Assembly (NCBI GenBank): GCA_021780705.1
Contig: JAJXYG010000336.1
Coordinates: 1-8,606 of the forward strand
Source: Bacteroidota bacterium
GTDB lineage: Bacteria > Bacteroidota > Bacteroidia > Chitinophagales > Chitinophagaceae
DNA: 8,606 bases
Direction of reading: 5' to 3'
How positions within the stretch are numbered: position 1 is the first letter of the stretch; every line of letters starts with the position of its first letter. Positions 1 to 5,269 of the stretch are shown here, piece after piece. Below the pieces are notes generated by a model, which did no database searches, was not told the origin of the DNA, and was given only the letters and a program-made list of their open reading frames with translations. Both the position numbers and the translations under genes were made by a program.

Positions 1-2
1 CA

Positions 3-104
3 GATATGGATGCTGACTTTAACGCCAGTAGAAATATTGCGACGCTCGGGGATGCTATAAACCATCCTGAAAACTCGGCTATGTATTGTACTTTGAATCA
101 CTAG
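3..104 (+). CDS. tnpB: TnpB-type RNA-guided nuclease, C-terminal fragment
   Basis: Only the last 33 codons are present, ending at TAG 102-104; the reading frame is open to the left edge. The visible part contains DADFNASRNIATLG, the RuvC-III motif of TnpB/OrfB proteins (family pattern DxDxNAxxNI), which follows the zinc ribbon and carries the third catalytic Asp. TnpB is the RNA-guided DNA endonuclease of IS200/IS605 and IS607 elements and the ancestor of Cas12. The short tail after the motif (about 20 residues) is normal for the C-terminus, so this looks like a true gene end and not a break. It converges on the histidine kinase gene, with the stop codons 43 bases apart. Whether the rest of the nuclease is intact cannot be judged. 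Cas12-like or IS607-linked TnpB are possible alternatives. Confidence 0.8.
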   Translation, partial: DMDADFNASRNIATLGDAINHPENSAMYCTLNH

Positions 105-165
105 TCAGGGTTAAATACCCCGTCAGCTCGGCTAGCGGGGTAGTTTATTATAATTGAGGGATTAA
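60..165 (+). ncRNA. Possible omega RNA of the TnpB element
   Basis: Known: the guide RNA of TnpB (omega RNA, reRNA) is made from the 3' end of tnpB plus the right end of the element, and its guide is the host sequence just outside the right end. Seen: the right-end hairpin 116-142, the 8-base motif CTCGGCTA present both inside tnpB (74-81) and in the hairpin (127-134), and a 5-base complementarity between 66-70 and 105-109. These are compatible with a folded RNA but do not prove one. The limits given are approximate. The guide would be the top strand just after the hairpin, roughly from 143 on. Confidence 0.3.
116..142. repeat. Strong hairpin: IS right-end hairpin, possible shared terminator
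   Basis: Arms TACCCCG (116-122) and CGGGGTA (136-142) pair perfectly. Inside them are a T-G wobble, one C-A mismatch and three more pairs (AGC/GCT) closing a TCG loop. It lies between the converging tnpB and kinase stop codons. It is probably the subterminal hairpin recognised by TnpA in this family. It could also stop transcription arriving from both sides, although only a weak T-rich stretch (GTTTATTA) follows on the plus strand. Confidence 0.65.
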
Positions 166-1197
166 CAGGGTGGTGATAAAATGGGTATCCTCCCGGGAGG
201 TCTGCAACAGGTCATTTCGGGCAAAGAGCAGGTAGAGTCTTCTTTTGATCGAGCTCAGGCCGAAGCCGGTGCCTTTCAGCGGCTGGGAGGTTTCCGGGTC
301 AAAGGGATTGGTCACGATGATCTTGAGGTATCCCTCTTCGCTCAGTGCCTCCAGGGAGATCCGGACCTCCCCGGTGGTGTCATAGAGGCCAAATTTAATG
401 GCATTTTCCATGACCGGCTGCAGCAGCATGGACGGGATCTTGCAAGCCAGGACTTCATCCGGGTAGCGGATCTCGGTTTGCAACCGGTGTCCGAACCTGA
501 CTTTTTCTATATCCAGGTACAGCCTCAGGTACTGAAATTCTTCCTCCAGGGAACTCCACTGCTGTTCGTCCTTTTTGAGACTGCCCCTCAGAAAGTCACT
601 CAGCTGCTGGATCATATGGCGGGCCTTTTCCGGCTGGGTTCCGATCAGGGAGCTGATGGAGTTGAGGCTGTTAAACAGAAAATGCGGCTGCAGCTGTCTT
701 CTGAGCTTGAACAGTTCAGCTTCCTTTTCCAGCTTTTCGGCGTCCGCCTTTCGTTTGAGGGTGGCCTGCTGTGCTTCCTGGGTATACCACAGCAGGCTGA
801 GCATGGACACGCAACCGATAAGCAGAAAGGTAATCCCGAAGCGAATTCCTCCGGAAGCAGCGAAGCTCTCGGTATAATGGAGATCACTGCTGAATAACAA
901 ATACAGGATTCCCTTGGCTGCCCAGTAGCTGATCCCACTCAGGGCAAGGCTCACTGTGAGCAGGTACCAGTATTTTTCATGTCGCGGCAGGTAGTAGCGC
1001 ATGTTGTGCAGTACCAGCAGGCAACTGCCGGTGACCAGGACATTGTTGACCACCAGGTCCACGAGCACCTGGATCCCGGTCAACCTGAAATTTTTCAGCA
1101 TCGTCGTCAGGACAACCGAGTACACAATGGAGATGATTGCCCAGTAGACAATTCCGGCAAAAATCAGACTCCGGGTCGATGTACCTTTATTTTTCAA
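148..1197 (-). CDS. LytS/YehU-type sensor histidine kinase
   Basis: A 349-residue membrane sensor kinase of the His_kinase (PF06580) family, which normally phosphorylates a LytTR-type response regulator. Four hydrophobic segments lie at about 10-32, 42-65, 76-102 and 118-138. A charged coiled-coil linker (141-168) follows, then the phospho-acceptor box LRRQLQPHFLFNSLNS with His172, the N-box LLQPVMENAIKFG (Asn265) and the G-box GTGFGLSSIKRRL (309-321). Length and order are complete. The start used is a TTG at 1197, 7 bases after the DUF4288 stop; an in-frame stop lies just upstream, and the next Met (33) would remove the first helix, so TTG is the best choice. The gene is probably cotranscribed with DUF4288 and the LiaF-like gene. 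The usual downstream response regulator is absent from the window; an IS element end lies there instead. The signal sensed is unknown; envelope stress is inferred from the LiaF-like neighbour. Confidence 0.9.
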   Translation of the reverse strand: MKNKGTSTRSLIFAGIVYWAIISIVYSVVLTTMLKNFRLTGIQVLVDLVVNNVLVTGSCLLVLHNMRYYLPRHEKYWYLLTVSLALSGISYWAAKGILYLLFSSDLHYTESFAASGGIRFGITFLLIGCVSMLSLLWYTQEAQQATLKRKADAEKLEKEAELFKLRRQLQPHFLFNSLNSISSLIGTQPEKARHMIQQLSDFLRGSLKKDEQQWSSLEEEFQYLRLYLDIEKVRFGHRLQTEIRYPDEVLACKIPSMLLQPVMENAIKFGLYDTTGEVRISLEALSEEGYLKIIVTNPFDPETSQPLKGTGFGLSSIKRRLYLLFARNDLLQTSREDTHFITTLLIPQL

Positions 1198-1204
1198 ATC
1201 AGTC

Positions 1205-1564
1205 TCAGTTTAGGGGCAGACATTTGACCATGCTGCTTTCTAAAATATGGTTGGCTCTCAGCCGGGTTTCATGAATAAAGCGGTCTGCCTCATCGGTCTC
1301 ACATATCCTGGAATACATCTCAGCCCCGTCCGCAAATTCACCCAAAGGGTGTAATTCTGACACGTCGATAAATTTCCAGAGCACCGGCTTTTTCATATGG
1401 TTCAGAAAATTGTCTTCTTCCCGGTGCCCGGTGGTCCGCGCCTTCTGGAAGGCATGCAGGTCGTCCTCGGCTAAAATAAGCCGTAATTGTTCATCAAATT
1501 GAGGGGTGTGCTTCCCTTCGGCACAAATGATTCTGTAAACCAGTTTTGCAAGGTACCATTTCAT
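1205..1564 (-). CDS. Small DUF4288-like protein
   Basis: A 119-residue soluble protein beginning MKWYLAKLVYRIICAEG, followed by an acidic and aromatic body with no signal peptide or membrane segment. The opening 'WYxAKLVYRI', the 'FDEQLRLILAEDDLHAFQKA' stretch and the following 'LWKFIDVSEL' resemble DUF4288 proteins, a family of unknown function common in Bacteroidota; this assignment is from memory of the pattern. The start is ATG at 1562-1564. It lies 76 bases after the LiaF-like gene, and its stop is 7 bases before the kinase start, so translation is probably coupled to the kinase. The position between a LiaF-like protein and its kinase suggests a part in the same sensing pathway, but no catalytic motif supports a specific role. 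Confidence 0.72.
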   Translation of the reverse strand: MKWYLAKLVYRIICAEGKHTPQFDEQLRLILAEDDLHAFQKARTTGHREEDNFLNHMKKPVLWKFIDVSELHPLGEFADGAEMYSRICETDEADRFIHETRLRANHILESSMVKCLPLN

Positions 1565-1640
1565 AAAAAATAGTTTTTGGTGAATGAAGGGTCTTTCCAG
1601 GTTACCCAGATGCGATCCTGCCGGACCGGTGGTGCTGTCA

Positions 1641-2432
1641 TCAGAAATAATTGATTTCTACTCCCCCGAAGATGCAGGAGCCTTTAAGGATCAGGGATTT
1701 TCCGGGGTCAGGATTGTTGCCGTTAAATCCCCGCTTGTCTTCGATTCCTCCGAAGACGGCCGTGACTTCATTCTTCACGTCCCAGTGGGAGGGAAGTACC
1801 AGTTTGGTACCCCCGAAAATATTGTTGACTTCAAGGACAATCGGTCCCTGTATCTCGGCCTTCTGAAGGTTCAGTTCCGTACCACCCATAAAGGAGGTGA
1901 TGGAACCTCCTTTAAAATTTTTGGACAATATATTTTTTTTCACCCCGCTGAATACCGCATTGATCTCCACGTACTCGGAGTCGTCATTTTCCCCCGGGCT
2001 GTTCCACCCCTGACCTGGCCCGGTGAACCCCGGGCCGCCATTTCGACACCTGCCGCGATAATACCTTCCTCCCGGTCCCCCGAAGGTGTGGCGCGGCCGT
2101 AGGATATATAGCAGGCCGACTGCGATCAGAATGAGGGGAAGGATGTACCTGTGAAAATTCCACAGGGGGAAGGACTGGTCCATCAAAAAGGCGACACCAA
2201 TAATAATGAGTATAAAGGATCCCGGGTTGCGAAATCCGTGTTTTGCCCCGGAAAAAAGGCCGATCACGATCAGTATCATCGGCCAGGTGAACAACCATCC
2301 CGGCACCGGGCCTCCCATTTTATAGACCAGGAGCAGTACCCCTGCTGCCAGCAAGATCAGTCCCGCAAAGATCCGTGGGGGTCTTCCATCCCGGTAGGGA
2401 TAGGTCTTTATATCTTTTTTTTCGTCTTCCAT
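1641..2432 (-). CDS. LiaF-like membrane protein with C-terminal FGG-repeat domain
   Basis: A 263-residue membrane protein. Four hydrophobic helices (about 19-39, 47-63, 71-85, 95-111) form the LiaF-type transmembrane domain (DUF5668-like). A Gly/Pro-rich linker (117-146) leads to a C-terminal domain like that of LiaF, with five short strands containing VFSG, FMGG, IFGG, VFGG and IFGG at 160, 181, 205, 226 and 254. Regular spacing of 21 to 28 residues suggests a small beta-solenoid. In Firmicutes LiaF holds back the LiaS kinase until the cell wall is damaged; the same restraining role towards the adjacent kinase is inferred here. I chose ATG 2430-2432. A TTG nine codons upstream (2459) overlaps the predicted -7 box and would not be transcribed. 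It is the first gene of the minus-strand cluster leading to the kinase. Confidence 0.85.
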   Translation of the reverse strand: MEDEKKDIKTYPYRDGRPPRIFAGLILLAAGVLLLVYKMGGPVPGWLFTWPMILIVIGLFSGAKHGFRNPGSFILIIIGVAFLMDQSFPLWNFHRYILPLILIAVGLLYILRPRHTFGGPGGRYYRGRCRNGGPGFTGPGQGWNSPGENDDSEYVEINAVFSGVKKNILSKNFKGGSITSFMGGTELNLQKAEIQGPIVLEVNNIFGGTKLVLPSHWDVKNEVTAVFGGIEDKRGFNGNNPDPGKSLILKGSCIFGGVEINYF

Positions 2433-2456
2433 CTTCGTAATTTTTGATTTATGATT

Positions 2457-2487
2457 CAAAAATAATTACCCCATCCGCCCCCGTAAA
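2457..2487 (-). promoter_or_regulatory. Predicted Bacteroidota promoter of the LiaF-like gene cluster
   Basis: On the minus strand TATTTTTG (2457-2464) matches the Bacteroidota -7 consensus TAnnTTTG exactly. TTTA (2484-2487) lies 19 bases upstream, the usual spacing, as a near match to the -33 element TTTG. The start codon at 2432 is 24 bases beyond the box, leaving a short leader. It would drive the LiaF-like, DUF4288 and kinase genes. Confidence 0.55.
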
Positions 2488-2552
2488 GTGCAGATAGGCG
2501 TTTTCCCGGAAAAAGTCGGTAAGACCCCTTTTTGAGTCGGTGGGTTGCCCTC

Positions 2553-2609
2553 TGCGGAGCGGATACCAGGGTATCCCCGAAGCGAAGGATATCTCCTATT
2601 TTTGCGGAG
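2553..2609. repeat. Palindrome and short repeats in the divergent intergenic region
   Basis: A perfect palindrome, GGATACC-AG-GGTATCC, occupies 2561-2576. It is flanked by two copies of TGCGGAG (2553-2559 and 2603-2609) and a related AGCGAAGGATATC segment (2581-2593). Together they form a compact repetitive block between the LiaF-like promoter and trmB. It could be a regulator site or a copy of a dispersed REP-like element; the window holds no second copy to decide. Confidence 0.5.
2597..2604 (+). promoter_or_regulatory. Possible -7 box of trmB
   Basis: TATTTTTG fits TAnnTTTG and ends 6 bases before the chosen trmB ATG (2611), which would give an almost leaderless message. No TTG lies at the matching -33 position, so this is a weak call and a promoter further upstream remains possible. 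Confidence 0.3.
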
Positions 2610-2610
2610 T

Positions 2611-3318
2611 ATGGGACATAAAAAGTTGATACGCTTCGGGGAGCTTAAAACCTTCCCCAATGTACTGGAATATCCTGTAACGATGGCGGGGAAGTGGGCG
2701 CATTTTTTTGGCAATCCCCATCCGCTGGTGCTGGAACTGGCCTGCGGGAAGGGGGAATATACCACCGGGCTGGCCCGCCTGCATCCGGAGCAGAATTTTA
2801 TGGGGGTGGACCTCAAAGGGAACCGGATCTGGGTAGGGGCAAAATATGCCCTGACCCATGGGCTGAAGAATGCGGCCTTTCTCAGGACCCAGATCGAGGG
2901 GATAGACACCTATTTTTCTTCCGGGGAGGTTAGCGAGATCTGGATCACCTTTCCTGATCCGCAGCTGCGCCGGTCCAAGGCCAAAAAGAGGCTGACCCAC
3001 CCCCGGTTCCTGCGGCTGTATCAGAAGATCCTGGAGCCCGGTGGCCGCATACATTTAAAGACGGACAGCCCGGATCTGTACCGGTTTACCAAACAGGTAA
3101 TTGAAATTTACGGGTTGGCTTTGCAACAGGATATTACCGACCTGTACCAGGAGTCCTCCCCGAAGCCGGAGCTCACCATAAAGACCTATTATGAAGGACT
3201 GGATATCGCCCGCAGCAGGCAGGTATTTTACCTGTGTTTCTCCCTTCCGGAGGTACTGCCCCAGGCAGATGAGGCGCTGGAAAAATTGCTGAAGGAAGAC
3301 CCGGTCCCGCAAGGTTAG
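2611..3318 (+). CDS. trmB: tRNA (guanine-N7)-methyltransferase
   Basis: A 235-residue SAM-dependent enzyme that methylates N7 of G46 in the tRNA variable loop. The Rossmann SAM site LELACGKGEYTTGLA lies at 41-55, followed by the acidic strand end GVDLKGNRI (65-73), the family signature ITFPDPQL with a Lys/Arg-rich stretch (112-128), HLKTDSPDLY (148-157) and the C-terminal substrate motif LTIKTYYEG (188-196). All hallmarks of TrmB are present and the length is normal. The frame is open upstream to a TTG at 2545, but ATG 2611 gives the standard MGHKKLIRF start, and the upstream codons run through a palindromic repeat, so they are excluded. It is divergent from the LiaF-like gene and 86 bases ahead of the alkyltransferase-like gene on the same strand, perhaps one transcript. 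Confidence 0.93.
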   Translation: MGHKKLIRFGELKTFPNVLEYPVTMAGKWAHFFGNPHPLVLELACGKGEYTTGLARLHPEQNFMGVDLKGNRIWVGAKYALTHGLKNAAFLRTQIEGIDTYFSSGEVSEIWITFPDPQLRRSKAKKRLTHPRFLRLYQKILEPGGRIHLKTDSPDLYRFTKQVIEIYGLALQQDITDLYQESSPKPELTIKTYYEGLDIARSRQVFYLCFSLPEVLPQADEALEKLLKEDPVPQG

Positions 3319-3404
3319 GTCCCTTTTTAATTTTCGCATACCCCTGTGAGTAAGTACCTGGCAGAAAATACCCGTTAAAAGAAAAAATTTCAAAAACTAT
3401 CCTT

Positions 3405-3797
3405 ATGGTTCCCAAAAAGTCATCCCGGAAAAGTCCTTCTGAGGAACAACCGCGGTCACTTAGCCGGCAATACAGTTTTTTTGAAGATGTCTACCAGGTC
3501 GTGCGACAGGTGCCCAGGGGAAGGATCACTACCTACGGGGCCATTGCCAGGTACCTGGGCACGGGGCTTTCGGCGCGCATGGTGGGATGGGCCATGAATG
3601 GGGCCCATCACGTACATCCTGCAGTACCTGCCCACCGGGTCGTCAACCGAAACGGCATGCTCAGCGGGAAGGCACATTTTGAAACCCCCACCCAAATGGA
3701 GGAGCTGCTGGGTAAAGAGAAGGTTCGGGTAGAAAAAGATACGGTAGTGGATTTTGAAAAAAGGTTCTGGGATCCTGCCCGGGAGCTGGGACTCTAA
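3405..3797 (+). CDS. Alkyltransferase-like (MGMT-family) DNA-binding protein, Cys replaced by Ala
   Basis: A 130-residue protein made of the DNA-binding domain of O6-alkylguanine-DNA methyltransferase. Seen: VPRGRITTYGAIARYLG (36-52), the arginine-finger region SARMVGWAMN with Arg58 (56-65), and the active-site segment VPAHRVVNRNG (74-84). In the active enzyme the motif is PCHR; here residue 76 is Ala, so it cannot accept an alkyl group. Such alkyltransferase-like (ATL) proteins bind and flip O6-alkylguanine and hand the lesion to nucleotide excision repair; Trp or Ala at this position is known in the family. The first 20 residues are a Lys/Arg/Ser-rich extension that probably aids DNA contact. 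The start is ATG 3405 after an A-rich leader. The stop codon overlaps a hairpin. The assignment is firm; the repair role is inferred from the family. Confidence 0.9.
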   Translation: MVPKKSSRKSPSEEQPRSLSRQYSFFEDVYQVVRQVPRGRITTYGAIARYLGTGLSARMVGWAMNGAHHVHPAVPAHRVVNRNGMLSGKAHFETPTQMEELLGKEKVRVEKDTVVDFEKRFWDPARELGL

Positions 3798-3817
3798 GCG
3801 CGCGGACATTGCGCGCT
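3797..3817. terminator. GC-rich hairpin between converging genes
   Basis: Arms AGCGCGC (3797-3803) and GCGCGCT (3811-3817) are perfect, with a seven-base loop. The hairpin begins at the last base of the alkyltransferase-like stop codon and lies 15 bases from the stop of the converging DUF420 gene, so it could end transcription from both sides. Neither side has a clear T-run, which lowers confidence in an intrinsic terminator. Confidence 0.5.
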
Positions 3818-3832
3818 CACGGCCAAAGACCC

Positions 3833-4450
3833 TTAATTGTAATAGGGCCTTACCATCAAATACACGGTCACCCCGGATACCGCCACATAGAACCAGATAG
3901 GCCAGGTAATGCGGGCGAGCCGGCGATGCCTTTCGTAATCCCCGGTCAGGGACCGGTAGGCAGTGAACAGGATAAAGGGAAGGATGATCCCTGCCAGTGG
4001 GATATGGGTAGCTAAAATCACATAATAGACATAGCGCAGGTTGCCTGCCAGGGCCTTTTCGGAAGCACTGAGGACCCCGTCATGGTTCAGGTCTCCGTAT
4101 ATCGTGTCCCCGCTGAACAGATGGTGACAGATATAGCTCAGCAGAAAAAGCAGGGAGAGGACCATGGCCGTCATCATCAGGCCTTTGTGGAGCTGATACA
4201 TCCGGGACCTGACGGAAAAATAGGCGGCTATCAGGATCAGGGCCACAAAAGTGTTGACCACGGCATTGAACGTGGCGAAGTCATGGGGGTCAAACCCGAG
4301 GGATACATTCAGTTTGACCCTGGTGAGCAGGGCCACTGCAGCAAAGACGATCAGCGATACCGCCCAGATGAGTCTGCTGGCTTTGCGGTCATTGCGGGAG
4401 AGCAGGGGCTTGGGGAACTGTTCTTTTGCGCCCCGGGGAGAAGTGTCCAT
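3833..4450 (-). CDS. DUF420 membrane protein of the cytochrome oxidase locus, with EF-hand-like loop
   Basis: A 205-residue membrane protein with five hydrophobic segments at about 27-43, 62-80, 90-109, 139-163 and 182-200. The pattern RLARITWPIWFYVAVSGVTV near the C-terminus, plus His in segments three and four (H109, H110, H149), marks the DUF420 family (Bacillus YozB). Members sit beside heme-copper oxidase genes and are thought to help oxidase assembly or maturation; the biochemical role is not settled. It follows SCO by 24 bases and is the last gene of the cluster. The loop between segments three and four (residues 112-138) contains DLNHDGVLSASE (120-131), which matches the 12-residue EF-hand calcium loop at positions 1, 3, 5, 6, 8 and 12. 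That loop is unexpected in the family as I remember it. Calcium binding is inference only. Confidence 0.85.
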   Translation of the reverse strand: MDTSPRGAKEQFPKPLLSRNDRKASRLIWAVSLIVFAAVALLTRVKLNVSLGFDPHDFATFNAVVNTFVALILIAAYFSVRSRMYQLHKGLMMTAMVLSLLFLLSYICHHLFSGDTIYGDLNHDGVLSASEKALAGNLRYVYYVILATHIPLAGIILPFILFTAYRSLTGDYERHRRLARITWPIWFYVAVSGVTVYLMVRPYYN

Positions 4451-4474
4451 ATACAGGTCGTTTTGGTATAATAT

Positions 4475-5188
4475 CTAGGCGTCTTTGATCAACCCTTTCA
4501 GGAAGGTGACAAAGGAGACTTTTTTATCTTTTTCCAGCATGAGCAGGGGGATGTCCTGTACCAGTTTCTTTTGAGCGGTAGAATCAAATCCATTGAACCA
4601 GCCCCGGATGACCCGTTGCTTGTCCAGCAGGAAGAAATTCTCGGTATGGACAAAGGAGGTGTCTACGTGCTCATCGGCAATATTGGCCTTGATCTCATGG
4701 AGGGCAAATTGGTAGATGCTGTCGCGGTTTCCGGTCAACAGCCACCAGTTGTCAGGGTCCACCTGGTGTTTGACGGCCCATTTCCTGAGTTCAGGCACCT
4801 GGTCATAATTGGGGTCCACAGAAATCGACACAAACTGGACGATGGAGTCATTCTTCTTGAAGGAGTCCTGCAGCCTTTTCATGGCTACTGCCAGCCGGGG
4901 ACATATCGAAGGGCAGCGGGTGAAGAAGAAATCCAGGACAATGATCTTGCCCTTCAGGTCTGCCAGGGAAACCTGCTTGCCAAACTGGTTGGTGAACTTC
5001 ATGGCACTGACGTGGTGCCATGCCGTATCATAGGTGGTATTCCCGTCATGGGTCGCCACATGCACACTGTCGAAGAAATACCGTCCGGGCATTCGGGTGG
5101 CTGCTTTACTATAATGGTCGACCAGGAGATACCCTGTCACCGGTAATAATATCGCAAGCAGGATTGCCAGAATTGCTTTTTTCTTCAT
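4475..5188 (-). CDS. SCO1/SenC/PrrC-family copper chaperone
   Basis: A 237-residue thioredoxin-fold protein held in the membrane by one N-terminal helix (4-23) with no lipobox Cys, leaving the domain in the periplasm. The copper-binding motif CPSIC (Cys92, Cys96) lies in FFFTRCPSICPRLA, and the third ligand is His181 in SFVHTENFFLLD. All three ligands are present. SCO proteins deliver copper to, or reduce, the CuA site of oxidase subunit II; the oxidase genes directly upstream fit this. The DVDP-like segment is SVDPNYDQVPELRKWA (123-138). The gene lies 81 bases after subunit IV, with a hairpin and a TAnnTTTG match in the gap, so it may have its own promoter. DUF420 follows closely. Confidence 0.93.
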   Translation of the reverse strand: MKKKAILAILLAILLPVTGYLLVDHYSKAATRMPGRYFFDSVHVATHDGNTTYDTAWHHVSAMKFTNQFGKQVSLADLKGKIIVLDFFFTRCPSICPRLAVAMKRLQDSFKKNDSIVQFVSISVDPNYDQVPELRKWAVKHQVDPDNWWLLTGNRDSIYQFALHEIKANIADEHVDTSFVHTENFFLLDKQRVIRGWFNGFDSTAQKKLVQDIPLLMLEKDKKVSFVTFLKGLIKDA

Positions 5189-5204
5189 CAGTTTGTCTTT
5201 TAAA

Positions 5205-5212
5205 CAAAATTA
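5205..5212 (-). promoter_or_regulatory. Possible -7 box ahead of the SCO gene
   Basis: Minus-strand TAATTTTG matches TAnnTTTG and lies 16 bases before the SCO start codon. A TTG is found 22 bases upstream, wider than the usual spacing. The same bases serve as the T-rich tail of the hairpin at 5213-5234, so the two readings compete. Confidence 0.35.
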
Positions 5213-5234
5213 GCCACCACAAAGCAGTGATGGC
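5213..5234 (-). terminator. Hairpin between subunit IV and SCO
   Basis: Arms GCCATCAC and GTGGTGGC (minus strand) pair at seven of eight positions around a TGCTTT loop and are followed by TAATTTTGTTT. This resembles an imperfect intrinsic terminator or attenuator that would lower SCO and DUF420 expression relative to the oxidase subunits. Confidence 0.4.
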
Positions 5235-5269
5235 CAATTTCCACTATTTTTTAACTCTATTATAATCCT

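Larger units (their letters stand above)
1..150 (+). mobile_element. Right end of an IS200/IS605-family element (partial)
   Basis: The window opens inside this element. Seen: the 3' end of a tnpB-type reading frame (3-104), then 11 bases, then a 12-position hairpin with a three-base loop (116-142), which is the layout of an IS200/IS605 right end. Known: these elements move as single strands through subterminal hairpins and leave no target duplication or terminal inverted repeats, so the boundary cannot be read from repeats. I infer that it falls within a few bases after 142, because the kinase stop codon at 148-150 and the kinase C-terminal residues follow at once. Whether a tnpA gene is present upstream cannot be seen. 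Confidence 0.65.

Noticed and set aside
1..150. CRISPR or Cas12 locus at the left edge
   Set aside because: The RuvC-III motif alone could suggest Cas12, but no repeat-spacer units are present, and the short C-terminal tail plus right-end hairpin fit a TnpB transposon.
181..897. Long plus-strand open frame of 238 codons opposite the kinase
   Set aside because: It lies antisense to a well-supported histidine kinase with all boxes intact, and its translation matches no family I know; it is a shadow of GC-rich coding.
1565..1640. Small gene, promoter or terminator between the LiaF-like and DUF4288 genes
   Set aside because: The 76 bases contain no convincing open frame, stable T-tailed hairpin or full promoter match (only TATTTTTT).
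2433..2459. Nine-codon N-terminal extension of the LiaF-like protein from TTG 2459
   Set aside because: The TTG is part of the predicted -7 box TATTTTTG, and an ATG with a suitable leader follows at 2432.
2545..2610. 22-codon N-terminal extension of TrmB from TTG 2545
   Set aside because: It crosses the palindromic repeat block, and the ATG at 2611 gives the usual family N-terminus.
3319..3404. Promoter for the alkyltransferase-like gene
   Set aside because: Only TAATTTTC, a near miss to TAnnTTTG, is found, without a -33 element; not enough to call.
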